DNA of 64,000 bases from Candidatus Foliamicus numerosus (GTDB lineage Bacteria > Pseudomonadota > Gammaproteobacteria > Steroidobacterales > Foliamicaceae): NCBI GenBank assembly GCA_028285945.1, contig JAPYNE010000026.1:1-64000 (forward strand). Direction: 5' to 3'. Position 1 is the first letter of the stretch. Each line of letters starts with the position of its first letter. A model generated the notes under the pieces. The model was not told the DNA's origin, did no database searches, and was given only the letters and a program-made list of their open reading frames with translations. Positions 18,844 to 28,559 of this stretch are shown in pieces. The position numbers and the translations under genes were made by a program.

Positions 18844-21012
18844 ATGAAAGAAATTTACGCTTGGGTTCCTTGGTTCACGGAACTGGCGCAAAAAATCGCC
18901 GATGGCGGACCGACTCTCCTAGTTGATCGCGCAAAGAAAATTCGCTGGGGCACAGACGAAGAGACGGCTCCGCTACTACGTTATAGGGATGACAACATCG
19001 ATCCTTTCTCGTTCTTGTCTTTCCTCTCCAGCAAGAACCCTAGTAATAACATTTTCCCCCCAGTGTTCTCCGAGGTAAGGAAGGCGTTCGAATTGAAGGC
19101 GCGGGACTGGAGCCACCGTCAGTATTTTCCAACTGCGGTTCCGTTCATTGCACTGTTTCACCAAAAAGGAACAGGCAATCCCGATACACTTTGGAAGCTG
19201 TTCGGTGACGCTGTGCGCGGTCGGAGCAGCGTTCAGGGAGAAGATTTCGAAGCGGCCTTGCAAATTCCGGGCGTAGCGCTCGCGAAGTTAACGCAGACGC
19301 TGTTTCTCATCAATCCGGATAAATTCCTCCCTTGGGACGAATCGCAAAAGAACTTGGGCATTCACCAATTGCCCAAGCAACCCACTTGGGATCAATACAA
19401 GCAAGGGATTGACAATGTGCGGATGGCGTTTCCAAAGTGCGATAACAAAGAAATCAACATTTTTTCGTATCTCCAATACAAAGAGCAGTTGGTCGGCAAA
19501 TCCAGCAAGTGGTTTCATATTGCTTCGAAACCTGAAGATGATGGATCGGACCGCTGGGCGGATGATTTCGAGCCCAACAATTGGGTTTACACGCTACGCC
19601 CCAGCGCACGGCTGGATGATGCGCCGCCAAGTTCAGCCACAGCACACGAATCGCCCTACCCGCTGGAAGAACCGAAGCGCGGCGATATTGTGTTGGTGAG
19701 AAAAGGCGAAAGCACAAAGCAAGTACATGCGCTCGGCGTCGTGTACGAGAATGATTACGCAAAGGCGCGGTCGAGGGATAGCCGAATTCATGTGCTATGG
19801 ATCAACAAGTCAAGTGGCCAAACATGGACAGAACCCGGCACGGCCCAGTTCTCTGGATTCGGATTCGGTCGCTTTGGACGCTGGACAGATGTGGCGCTGA
19901 GTCGTATTGACGAATACGCTCCTACGCTCAAGTTGCTAGATCGCCTTGAGGTGATCGACATGGAAAAAGACAACAGAGAAAACAGCCCTAATGACTCGGG
20001 CGTAACTCATGCGAAGAACCAGATTCTCTTTGGGCCGCCGGGAACGGGAAAGACTTGGAAAGCTACGCGGCTGGCGCTAGCGATCTTGCGCGGCGTGGAG
20101 GTAGCGGAAGTCGAGGCAGAAGAAGGTGCCCGGAAAGAAGCGGAGGGTCAGCGCTTCGGTCCTGATAATCCTGACGGGCGCATCGGCATGGTCACGTTCC
20201 ATCAGAATTATTCCTACGAGGACTTCGTTGAGGGCATCCGGCCAAAGCTGGAGGGCAAAGGCATAGCCTACGAATTAAGCCAAGGGATATTCCGCCGCAT
20301 GGCGGAGACGGCTGCCAACAACCCCGATAGCCGCTACGTTCTCATTATCGACGAGATCAACCGGGGGAACATCGCCAAAATTCTCGGCGAGCTCATTACC
20401 CTGATCGAAGCCTCGCGGCGGGCAGGCGAGGACGAGGCAACTTCCGTTTCGCTGCCCTACTCCGGCGAAACTTTTTCGGTGCCCGGCAATCTCTACATCA
20501 TCGGCACGATGAACACGGCGGACCGCTCAATTCAACTTCTGGACACGGCGCTCCGGCGACGGTTCCGGTTTGAAGAGCTGATGCCGAATCCGGATCACGA
20601 ACGGGTCCGTGATGACGTGGAGGGGGTTGACTGCCGGAAACTGATGCGCGTGATGAATGATCGCATCACGGCCCTTCTCGATCGGGAACACCAGATTGGC
20701 CATACCAACTTCTTCGGCATCGAAACCTTGGACGAACTTGCGGACAGGTTCCAGTACAAGATTTTTCCGCTGCTTCAGGAGTATTTTTTCGACGACTGGG
20801 GGAAAATCCGCCGCGTTTTGAATAACAATGCGTTCGTCAGCCAAAGCAAAGCGAGCGACTTGCCCGGCGGCGAGGGGGACTACGAGGAGGACAGCACCAT
20901 TTATGAGCGGCTCTCCACTACCGATCATAGATGGAAAGAGCCAGAGCAATACCAGAAAATCTACGCCAGCAACAATCAACAGAGCGGGTCGCCCCCTGCT
21001 TCTGACTCCTAA
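18844..21012 (+). CDS. mcrB: McrB-like AAA+ GTPase of a type IV restriction system
   Basis: A protein of 722 residues. The C-terminal half is an McrB-type AAA+ motor: QILFGPPGTGKTWKATRLAL (Walker A, about residue 400), VTFHQNYSYEDFVEGIRP, YVLIIDEINRGNIAKILGEL (Walker B), and IGTMNTADRSIQLLDTALRRR (the MNxxD sensor and Arg finger of McrB). The N-terminal ~370 residues should read the target DNA. They contain no recognised motif at first, then a compact beta-rich segment (RGDIVLVRKGE to FSGFGFGRFGRW, about residues 280-350) that may be a PUA/EVE-like modified-base reader; that is inference. The next gene is mcrC after 8 bases. Base composition is clearly lower in GC than neighbouring genes, which suggests horizontal acquisition. 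Confidence 0.88.
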   Translation: MKEIYAWVPWFTELAQKIADGGPTLLVDRAKKIRWGTDEETAPLLRYRDDNIDPFSFLSFLSSKNPSNNIFPPVFSEVRKAFELKARDWSHRQYFPTAVPFIALFHQKGTGNPDTLWKLFGDAVRGRSSVQGEDFEAALQIPGVALAKLTQTLFLINPDKFLPWDESQKNLGIHQLPKQPTWDQYKQGIDNVRMAFPKCDNKEINIFSYLQYKEQLVGKSSKWFHIASKPEDDGSDRWADDFEPNNWVYTLRPSARLDDAPPSSATAHESPYPLEEPKRGDIVLVRKGESTKQVHALGVVYENDYAKARSRDSRIHVLWINKSSGQTWTEPGTAQFSGFGFGRFGRWTDVALSRIDEYAPTLKLLDRLEVIDMEKDNRENSPNDSGVTHAKNQILFGPPGTGKTWKATRLALAILRGVEVAEVEAEEGARKEAEGQRFGPDNPDGRIGMVTFHQNYSYEDFVEGIRPKLEGKGIAYELSQGIFRRMAETAANNPDSRYVLIIDEINRGNIAKILGELITLIEASRRAGEDEATSVSLPYSGETFSVPGNLYIIGTMNTADRSIQLLDTALRRRFRFEELMPNPDHERVRDDVEGVDCRKLMRVMNDRITALLDREHQIGHTNFFGIETLDELADRFQYKIFPLLQEYFFDDWGKIRRVLNNNAFVSQSKASDLPGGEGDYEEDSTIYERLSTTDHRWKEPEQYQKIYASNNQQSGSPPASDS

Positions 21013-21020
21013 CGCTCTTA

Positions 21021-22316
21021 ATGCGCCCGCCGTACACCATAAGAGAATATGACCCGTTCCGGGATGCCAAGAACCAGGCTGGCGAGAAGCTAACCCCGCA
21101 AGACCTCAAATCACTCGACGACATCCGGAAAAAGTCCGCAGCGCCGAACAAGGACGGCACCGCAAGCCCCGTTTTCTCGCGCCGTCGCGATGGCGCGCTA
21201 ACCGCAAGCAACTACGTTGGCGTGCTCGCCACGCCGCGCGAGACGGTGATCGAAATCCTGCCCAAAATCGACTTCGGCGATCAGGACGATGCGGGCCACC
21301 AGGAAACAAAAAAGTACTTCCTGAAAATGCTGCGGAGCTACCGGGGCCTGCGGCACGCGGCGCAACTGCCGGAAAGCCGCATTGGGGAAATGAGGCGGTT
21401 TCCCATGCTGGAGGTCTTCATTCGCCAGTTTCTGGAAAATCTGCAAGTGCTGGCGCGCGGCGGACTCGCCCGACGCTATGTGTCGGTGGAAGAGAACCTG
21501 CCCCATTTGCGCGGGCGCATCCTGTTCCGCGATCACATCCGCCGCAACCTGACCAATCAGGCGCGGTTCTTTGTGGCCCACGACGAACTCAGCGCCAATC
21601 GTCCGGCCAACCGGCTGATCCATAAGGCGCTGGCCATGCTGAGGCCGCAGGTTCAAAGCGGCGAAAACCGGCAGTTGCTGCGCGAGCTATCCGCCGCGTT
21701 CGCCGATGTGCCGAAAACGGCCAATCCGCATGCCGACTGGCGAAAGCATCGCGTCGATCGCTCCATGCGCCACTACGGCCCGGTGATGCAGTGGGTAGGA
21801 TTGTTCCTGTTTCGCCATGGGCTGACCACATTCGCCGGGCGCCACGCGAACCTCTCGCTTCTTTTCCCCATGCAAGAAATCTTCGAGGACTTCGTCACGC
21901 ACAGCTTCCGCCGCTACCAGAACCAGTACGCCGTCGCGGCCCAAGGTCCCCAAAAATATCTGGCCACGTTCAAGGGCTGGGACGCATTCAAGATGAAGCC
22001 GGACATCTCGCTGCGGCGCGGAAACCAGGTCGCTTTCATACTGGATGCCAAGTGGAAGCGAATCAACGGTCGCGCCACTGACCGAAAGCACAATATCGAC
22101 CAAGCCGACATGTACCAGCTCTACGCCTACGGCAAGCGTTATAGATGCAAAACAGTAGCGCTCATTTATCCAAAAAACGAGAGCTTCAAAGACCCCTTGC
22201 AGTACAACTTTCTTGATGACAATGACTCAAAGGACTTAAAGCTTTTATGTTTGCCTTTCGATGTCACAGATGCCCAACAAAGCGTCGAAAAGGCCATGAA
22301 GGAGCTAATCGACTAG
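21021..22316 (+). CDS. mcrC: McrC-like endonuclease subunit
   Basis: A protein of 431 residues. McrC stimulates McrB GTP hydrolysis and carries the nuclease. Seen here are an N-terminal beta region (YVGVLATPRETVIEILPKI), the typical LEVFIRQFLENLQVLARGGL and LPHLRGRILFRDHIRRN, and a C-terminal PD-(D/E)xK site: MKPDISLRRGNQVAFILDAKWK, with Asp and DAK as catalytic residues. It follows mcrB closely and shares its lower GC. Together they should cut DNA carrying modified bases. The gap to obgE (22317-22409) is AT-rich, with no clear terminator. Confidence 0.88.
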   Translation: MRPPYTIREYDPFRDAKNQAGEKLTPQDLKSLDDIRKKSAAPNKDGTASPVFSRRRDGALTASNYVGVLATPRETVIEILPKIDFGDQDDAGHQETKKYFLKMLRSYRGLRHAAQLPESRIGEMRRFPMLEVFIRQFLENLQVLARGGLARRYVSVEENLPHLRGRILFRDHIRRNLTNQARFFVAHDELSANRPANRLIHKALAMLRPQVQSGENRQLLRELSAAFADVPKTANPHADWRKHRVDRSMRHYGPVMQWVGLFLFRHGLTTFAGRHANLSLLFPMQEIFEDFVTHSFRRYQNQYAVAAQGPQKYLATFKGWDAFKMKPDISLRRGNQVAFILDAKWKRINGRATDRKHNIDQADMYQLYAYGKRYRCKTVALIYPKNESFKDPLQYNFLDDNDSKDLKLLCLPFDVTDAQQSVEKAMKELID

Positions 22317-22409
22317 CCTATGCCAAGCCAACAGTCTTATTCGCCCTGTTCGGAGTTTGATTTATATGGAAATTAGGAAGTTTATCTTGAAATTATAAAC
22401 TCGCTAATT

Positions 22410-23510
<1,101 letters not shown>

Positions 23511-23650
23511 TCAATCGGGCCTGCGGCCCCGGCGCGCCGTTTCCCGTGGCGAGGTCGCGGCGCCCTGACGGGAGGGGAATCGCAGCGCTTTCGGCGAGAG
23601 CGGTAAGCCTTCGTTCCCTGCGTGGCTTAAGGGCGCGAAACGACCGGGGC

Positions 23651-23908
23651 TTAGGAAGGAACGACCGAAACGAAGCGGCGGTTGGCCGGCCCCTTGCGTT
23701 CGTACTTCACCATGCCGTCGGAGATGGCGAACAAAGTGTGGTCGCGGCCCAGCCCAACGTTGTCGCCGGCATGAAAGGGGGTGCCGCGCTGGCGGACCAG
23801 GATATTGCCGGCCCGCACCTGCTCGCCCCCATATTTCTTGATTCCGAGCCGCTTGGATTCGGAATCGCGCCCGTTGCGGGAACTGCCCGCGGCTTTTTTA
23901 TGCGCCAT
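23651..23908 (-). CDS. rpmA: 50S ribosomal protein L27
   Basis: A protein of 85 residues, the normal length. The start [20 protein letters not shown] and the continuation [17 protein letters not shown] are standard L27. The N-terminal tail reaches the peptidyl transferase centre, and no cleavable extension is present. It lies 4 bases after rplU and is co-transcribed with it. Confidence 0.98.
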   Translation of the reverse strand: MAHKKAAGSSRNGRDSESKRLGIKKYGGEQVRAGNILVRQRGTPFHAGDNVGLGRDHTLFAISDGMVKYERKGPANRRFVSVVPS

Positions 23909-23912
23909 AAAT

Positions 23913-24485
23913 TCAATTCTCCTCGCCTGACTTCTTGGACGCGGCCTTCTTCACGGGAGCTTTGGCCGCGGCCTTCTTGGCCGGAGCCTTCGCTGCCGCC
24001 GTTTTCTTCGCAGGTGCTTTGGCCGACGCCGTTTTCTTCGCAGGGGTCTTCACCGCCGCTGCTTTCTCCGCAGGCGCTTTAGCCGCCGCCTTCTTCGCCG
24101 GGGTTTTGCTGGCTGCGGCCTTTTTCGCCTCGCCCTTCCCGACCGGCGCCGTCTCCGCCCCGGCCTTCCCGGACGGTTCGATGCCGCCGATCTCCAGCGT
24201 GGTGAATGATTGGCGGTGCCCCAGCGTGCGGCGATAGTCCTTGCGCCGCTTGAACTTGATCACTTCGATCTTCTTCGCCCTTCCATGGTCGAAAACGGTT
24301 GCCCGCACCTGCCCGACCGGCGCCGCAGCGGTTCCGATGCGGGTTTCACTGCCTTCATCGCCGCCGATCAGCATGGCGTCGAACCGCAGCTCGTCGCCCA
24401 CCTCCGCGATCAGGCGCTCCACGCGCAAACGCTGCCCCTTGATCACGCGATACTGCTTACCGCCGGTGCTGATCACCGCAAACAT
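23913..24485 (-). CDS. rplU: 50S ribosomal protein L21 with a histone-H1-like tail
   Basis: A protein of 190 residues, against about 103 for usual L21. Residues 1-105 are a complete L21 ([14 protein letters not shown] at the start, [16 protein letters not shown] near the end). Residues ~110-190 form a low-complexity tail of Ala, Lys and Pro with repeated units such as [19 protein letters not shown] and APAKKAAAK, resembling eukaryotic H1 tails and bacterial AlgP-like proteins. No stop or frameshift separates core and tail. The tail would be highly basic and disordered and could contact rRNA or DNA. Its role is unknown. Confidence 0.95.
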   Translation of the reverse strand: MFAVISTGGKQYRVIKGQRLRVERLIAEVGDELRFDAMLIGGDEGSETRIGTAAAPVGQVRATVFDHGRAKKIEVIKFKRRKDYRRTLGHRQSFTTLEIGGIEPSGKAGAETAPVGKGEAKKAAASKTPAKKAAAKAPAEKAAAVKTPAKKTASAKAPAKKTAAAKAPAKKAAAKAPVKKAASKKSGEEN

Positions 24486-24519
24486 CTGGATTCTCCGCGA
24501 CCCTTATGGCCGGGCCGCG

Positions 24520-24525
24520 ATTATA
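24520..24525 (-). promoter_or_regulatory. -10 box of the rplU-rpmA operon
   Basis: On the minus strand TATAAT (preceded by GCGGA) lies 34 bases upstream of the rplU ATG at 24485. I see no convincing -35 box at 17 bases. Confidence 0.5.
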
Positions 24526-24657
24526 TCCGCAACGCGTTCAATGCGTCCGCTGGCCAGCGGTCCGCGCGTGCGCCGGCACGCACCGGGACCTCTACCAGGT
24601 CACGTTCGCCGAGGACAGCGGTCCGCGCGCTGGCCGGCGCGCAACACGGGGCCGGCG

Positions 24658-25146
24658 CTAATGCCAGCCCTCAAGCGATGCTTCCCACCCGGGCTCAGGC
24701 GGATTGCGAGGGCTTCGATGCAGGGGGTTGCGGTAATTTGAGCTCGCGCCTTGGATGGACATGACGCGCTCGCGAATCCGCCAGCCGGCGGCGGTGCGCA
24801 CGAATTGATCAACGTAGCGGCCGTAGATGACGGTATCTTCGCCTTCGGTTGGGCTCTGCCATGCGATGAAATAGCTCTCCACTTCCGCGGCGCTTTGGTC
24901 GATGGCGCGCACGTGGATGTTCGAGGTGTGATGCGAAGTGGCCCGAAACCGCCACATCCGGCGAAGGCTTGAACGCAGCCGGGTGCGCCCCCGCACGATG
25001 TAAGGCTCCTTCTCGCCGTAAGTGACCCGGCAATCCTCGGTGAAGACTTCGCCCAGGCAATCCAGCTCCATGCGGTCGAGAATCGCGCAATAGCGATGAA
25101 TCAGGGCGGATATCGCCGAGCTGTCCTCAAAGGTGAGCTGCGCCAT
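24658..25146 (-). CDS. SnoaL-like NTF2-fold protein
   Basis: A protein of 162 residues of the SnoaL_4 type, the fold also used by beta subunits of ring-hydroxylating dioxygenases. The N-terminal helix (DSSAISALIHRYCAILDRME) is followed by EVFTEDCRVTYGE, a middle strand HHTSNIHVRAIDQSAAEVESY, and the ending GRYVDQFVRTAAGWRIRERV, the usual DxFxRxxxGWRIxxR signature. It may be a small cytoplasmic hydratase or isomerase; the substrate is unknown. It lies 24 bases downstream of the prolyl oligopeptidase gene on the same strand and may be co-transcribed with it. Upstream of rplU (24549-24650) there are two imperfect copies of CAGCGGTCCGCGCG. Confidence 0.7.
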   Translation of the reverse strand: MAQLTFEDSSAISALIHRYCAILDRMELDCLGEVFTEDCRVTYGEKEPYIVRGRTRLRSSLRRMWRFRATSHHTSNIHVRAIDQSAAEVESYFIAWQSPTEGEDTVIYGRYVDQFVRTAAGWRIRERVMSIQGASSNYRNPLHRSPRNPPEPGWEASLEGWH

Positions 25147-25170
25147 GCCCGGTCCCGCTTCGCTTGCGCG

Positions 25171-27291
25171 CTACTGGGCCGGGCCGGCGGTCAGGCCAAC
25201 GGCTTCGGCGGCGAAGGCGAACTGGTTGGCGGTGTCTTCGATGCGCATCCAGATGGGCGTGCCGGCGCCGTGGCCCGCGCGCGTTTCTATGCGGATCAGC
25301 ACGGGATTGGCGCAATCCTGGGCATGCTGGAGCGCGGCCGCGAACTTGTAGCTGTGCCAGGGCGCCACGCGGTCGTCATGGTCTCCGGTGGTGACCAGAG
25401 TGGGCGGATAGCAGACCCCTTCGGCCGCGCGGTGCACGGGCGAATAAGCGTGCTGGGCGTGAAAATCCGCCTCGTTCTCCGATAAGCCGTAGTCGTCGGC
25501 CCAGGCCCGCGCGTTGGCGCTGGCTGTGTGGTAGCGCAGCATGTCGAGCACTCCAACGCCGGGCAACGCCGCACCGAACAGGTCCGGGCGCTGCGTCATC
25601 ACCGCGCCCACCAGCAGGCCGCCGTTGCTGCGTCCCTGTATGACCAGCCGGCCGGGCATGGTGTAGCCCTGATCGACGAGCCACTCGGCGGCGGCGACAA
25701 AGTCGTCGAACACGTTCTGCTTGCGCCCGCGGGTGCCCGCCAGGTGCCACTCGCGGCCATATTCGCCGCCGCCGCGAAGATTCGGAATCGCCACCATCCC
25801 GCCCATCTCCAGCCACACCAGCCAAGCGCTGTTGTAGCTCGGCCGCAGCGATATATTGAATCCGCCGTAGCCGTAGAGCAGCGTGGGCTGATCGCCGGTC
25901 GCCTCCAAGTCCTTGCGGCGCACCAGGAACATGGGAATGCGGGTTCCGTCGCGGCTGGCGTAGAACACCTGCCGGGTCAGAAACTGCGAGCCGTCGATCA
26001 CCGTGTCGGTGCGGTGATGCAGGCGGCTCTCGCCGCTGCTTGCGTCGTACCGGTACACGGCGCCGGGATCGGTAAAGCCGGAAAACGTGTAGAAGGTTTC
26101 CGGGTCGTCCCAACGGCCCGAAAAGCCTCTCACCGAACCAATGCCGGGCAGCTCGAGGTCCTCCACAAGCGAACCGTCGCGCTCGTGGACCCGGACCAGC
26201 GGCTGCACATCCTTCAGATATGAGGCGATGAAGCGCCCGCCCACCGCGCTCACGTCCGCCAGCACGTTCTCGGCCTGCGGCACAATCTCCGTCCATTCCC
26301 CCGGCCGGTCGATGTCCAGCGCGATGACCTTGCGGCGCGGCGCATCCTTGTTGGTCGCAAAATAGAAGGTGTCGCCCTCGTTGGCGAGATAGCGGTAAAT
26401 CGCGTCCCAGTCATTGAGCAGCGGCCGGATATCCGAATCCGCTTCGTTCATGCGCCGAAAGTGGATCGCGTTGGCGAGGTAGCCCTCCTGCAGCGCCACC
26501 ACAAGGAATTGACCATCCTCCGTAACGGACGCATAGGCGTTCCGTCCCTCGTCCGGAGGCATCCGCAGAACCGGGCGGTCCTCGGACTGATCCGTTCCCA
26601 GCGCATGAAAATACACCGATACGGCCTTCTGGCCGTCGCCGCGGCCCTGGCCATCCAGCGGGTAGCGGCTGTAGTAGAAGCCGGATTCGTCCGCAGCCCA
26701 GGAAATGCCGGTGAACTTGGTGAACGTAATGCGGTCCGGAAGATCCGCGCCATCCGCCACTTCGCGCACGCGCCAGTCGCGCCAGTCCGAACCGCCGTCG
26801 GACTGCGCGTAGGCAATGTAGCGCCCCCCCGGGCTTGCCGCATGACCCGCCAAACTCACCGTGCCGTCTTCCGTCCATGTGTTGGGATCGATCAGCACCC
26901 GCGGCTCGCCGTCAATTCCCGCCCGCACGTAAAGCACGTTGTGGTCCTGCAAGCCATCGTTGCGAAACTCGAAGTACCACGGCCCGTGACGCCATGGCGC
27001 AAAGCGGCGGGAATAGTTGCGGACTTCGGTCATCCGCGCCCGCAGCGCTTCTTTGAGCGGCAGGTCCGCAAGGAAGGGCTGCGCGAGCGCATTCTGTGAA
27101 GCGACCCACTCGACCGTCTCCTTCGAATCCAGATCTTCCATCCAGCGGTACGGGTCGGCCACCTCCACGCCGAAATAATCGTCGCTCTGATCCGAGCGCC
27201 GGGAATCGGGATACTCAAGTCCCTGGTCCGCGCCGGGAGCGCATCCGCCCGCCAGAACCGCCACGGAAAGAAGGATTGCTGCTCTGCGCAT
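25171..27291 (-). CDS. Prolyl oligopeptidase-family lipoprotein (S9A)
   Basis: A protein of 706 residues from ATG 27291. The N-terminus is a lipoprotein signal (AAILLSVAVLAGGCAPG, lipobox LAGGC), so it should be anchored in a membrane facing the periplasm. A beta-propeller (about residues 70-430) precedes the alpha/beta hydrolase domain. The catalytic Ser is in GRSNGGLLVG (about 553), the Asp in TGDHDDRVAP (about 638) and the His in RAGHGAGTP (about 673). It should cleave short peptides after proline, which fits the peptide uptake genes and dipeptidase elsewhere in the window. An open frame extends upstream to 27438, but only the start at 27291 gives a signal peptide. Confidence 0.92.
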   Translation of the reverse strand: MRRAAILLSVAVLAGGCAPGADQGLEYPDSRRSDQSDDYFGVEVADPYRWMEDLDSKETVEWVASQNALAQPFLADLPLKEALRARMTEVRNYSRRFAPWRHGPWYFEFRNDGLQDHNVLYVRAGIDGEPRVLIDPNTWTEDGTVSLAGHAASPGGRYIAYAQSDGGSDWRDWRVREVADGADLPDRITFTKFTGISWAADESGFYYSRYPLDGQGRGDGQKAVSVYFHALGTDQSEDRPVLRMPPDEGRNAYASVTEDGQFLVVALQEGYLANAIHFRRMNEADSDIRPLLNDWDAIYRYLANEGDTFYFATNKDAPRRKVIALDIDRPGEWTEIVPQAENVLADVSAVGGRFIASYLKDVQPLVRVHERDGSLVEDLELPGIGSVRGFSGRWDDPETFYTFSGFTDPGAVYRYDASSGESRLHHRTDTVIDGSQFLTRQVFYASRDGTRIPMFLVRRKDLEATGDQPTLLYGYGGFNISLRPSYNSAWLVWLEMGGMVAIPNLRGGGEYGREWHLAGTRGRKQNVFDDFVAAAEWLVDQGYTMPGRLVIQGRSNGGLLVGAVMTQRPDLFGAALPGVGVLDMLRYHTASANARAWADDYGLSENEADFHAQHAYSPVHRAAEGVCYPPTLVTTGDHDDRVAPWHSYKFAAALQHAQDCANPVLIRIETRAGHGAGTPIWMRIEDTANQFAFAAEAVGLTAGPAQ

Positions 27292-27352
27292 AGTTGTACT
27301 CAAATCTCGCGTAGCTGTGCATTCTAGCCCGCCTGTTGCCTGGCGAGTTGAT

Positions 27353-28351
27353 ATGATTGTCAAGGTGACCGGCGCGGATGTATTCAAGCAGGCGATCCGG
27401 CTTGTGGGCAAGGATTGGAACCTGCTGAACCGGCTCATCTACGAAAACCTGCGCAGCGATGTTCCGCTGGTCGGGCGGGTGGCGCAATATCTTCTCAGTT
27501 CCGGCGGCAAGCGCATCCGGCCCATGCTGCTGATGCTCGCGGCCCGCGCCTTGGGTTGCCCGCCCGGCGGCCCGCAGGTGCGCGCGGGCGTGATCGTGGA
27601 ATACATCCACTCGGCAACGCTGCTTCACGACGACGTGGTGGATGAGGCGGAATTGCGCCGGGGGCGGACCGCCGCCAACGTGCTCCACGGCCCGGCGGCG
27701 AGTGTGCTGGTGGGCGATTTCCTCTATTCCCGCGCCTTTGAACTGATCGTGAAAACGCTCAAGAAGCATCGGGCCGTGGAGGCGCTGGCGGCCACCACCA
27801 ACCGGATTGCCGAAGGTGAGGTTCTGCAGCTGATGAACCTCAAGCAGGTTGCCGTAACCGAGGACCAGTACTTGGAAGTGATTCGCCGCAAGACCGCGTC
27901 GCTCTTCGAGGCCTGCGCGCAAATTGGCGCCATTCTCGCCGATGCGGATCCCGGCCTTGAGGAAACGGCGGCCACTTACGGGCTTGAGCTCGGCATGGCC
28001 TACCAGATCACGGATGACGTGCTGGACTACTCAGGCGGAACAAGCGCCTTCGGCAAGAGCGTGGGCGCCGACCTCAAGGAAGGCAAAACCACGCTCCCGA
28101 TGATTTACGCGATGCATGTCGGCTCGCCCTCCCAGCAGGCAGCCCTGCGCAACGCCCTGCGCACAGGCGGACTGGACAACCTGCCGGAGGTGATGGAAGC
28201 GATTGAATCCACCGGGGCGCTACAATATGCTGCCAAGCGCGCCGGAGAAGCCGCCGGACGCGCTGTGGACGCATTGGCCGGCCTGCCCGACTCAAAGTTT
28301 CGCGACGTGCTGGAATCATTGGCCCGTTTCTCGGCGCAGCGCGCCTTTTAG
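27353..28351 (+). CDS. ispB: Octaprenyl-diphosphate synthase
   Basis: A protein of 332 residues. It is a trans-prenyltransferase that builds the ubiquinone side chain. SSGGKRIRPMLLMLAARALG, the first Asp-rich motif LLHDDVVDEAELRRG and the second MAYQITDDVLDYSGG are complete, as is LKEGKTTLPMIYA. ATG 27353 was chosen over 27317 because the family starts just before this helix. The placement is divergent from the rplU-rpmA-obgE side, as in other gammaproteobacteria, but a peptidase and a SnoaL gene intervene. Confidence 0.95.
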   Translation: MIVKVTGADVFKQAIRLVGKDWNLLNRLIYENLRSDVPLVGRVAQYLLSSGGKRIRPMLLMLAARALGCPPGGPQVRAGVIVEYIHSATLLHDDVVDEAELRRGRTAANVLHGPAASVLVGDFLYSRAFELIVKTLKKHRAVEALAATTNRIAEGEVLQLMNLKQVAVTEDQYLEVIRRKTASLFEACAQIGAILADADPGLEETAATYGLELGMAYQITDDVLDYSGGTSAFGKSVGADLKEGKTTLPMIYAMHVGSPSQQAALRNALRTGGLDNLPEVMEAIESTGALQYAAKRAGEAAGRAVDALAGLPDSKFRDVLESLARFSAQRAF

Positions 28352-28378
28352 CGTCCGGGCGGCCTTTCGCCCAACGGT

Positions 28379-28455
28379 CGGGGTGTAGCTCAGCCTGGTA
28401 GAGCACTGTCTTCGGGTGGCAGGAGTCGCTGGTTCAAATCCAGTCACCCCGACCA
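28379..28455 (+). tRNA. tRNA-Pro (anticodon CGG)
   Basis: A 77-base cloverleaf including encoded CCA. The acceptor is CGGGGTG/CACCCCG, the D arm GCTC/GAGC, the anticodon stem CTGTC/GGCAG with loop TTCGGGT (anticodon 28413-28415), and the T arm GCTGG/CCAGT with TTCAAAT. It reads CCG. It lies 27 bases after the ispB stop. Confidence 0.95.
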
Positions 28456-28497
28456 TTAGCGCTGCGGCACGCTTTCTAAAATTCGATGTAAAAAACA

Positions 28498-28525
28498 TTG
28501 ACAAGCCCATGAAATAATGTATATT
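28498..28525 (+). promoter_or_regulatory. Sigma70 promoter of the SYLF protein gene
   Basis: A perfect -35 TTGACA (28498-28503) and a -10 TATATT (28520-28525) are 16 bases apart. Transcription would start near 28532, about 28 bases before ATG 28560. Confidence 0.65.
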
Positions 28526-28559
28526 TGCCAAACCAACAATTGCCATCTTGGGGGCTACC

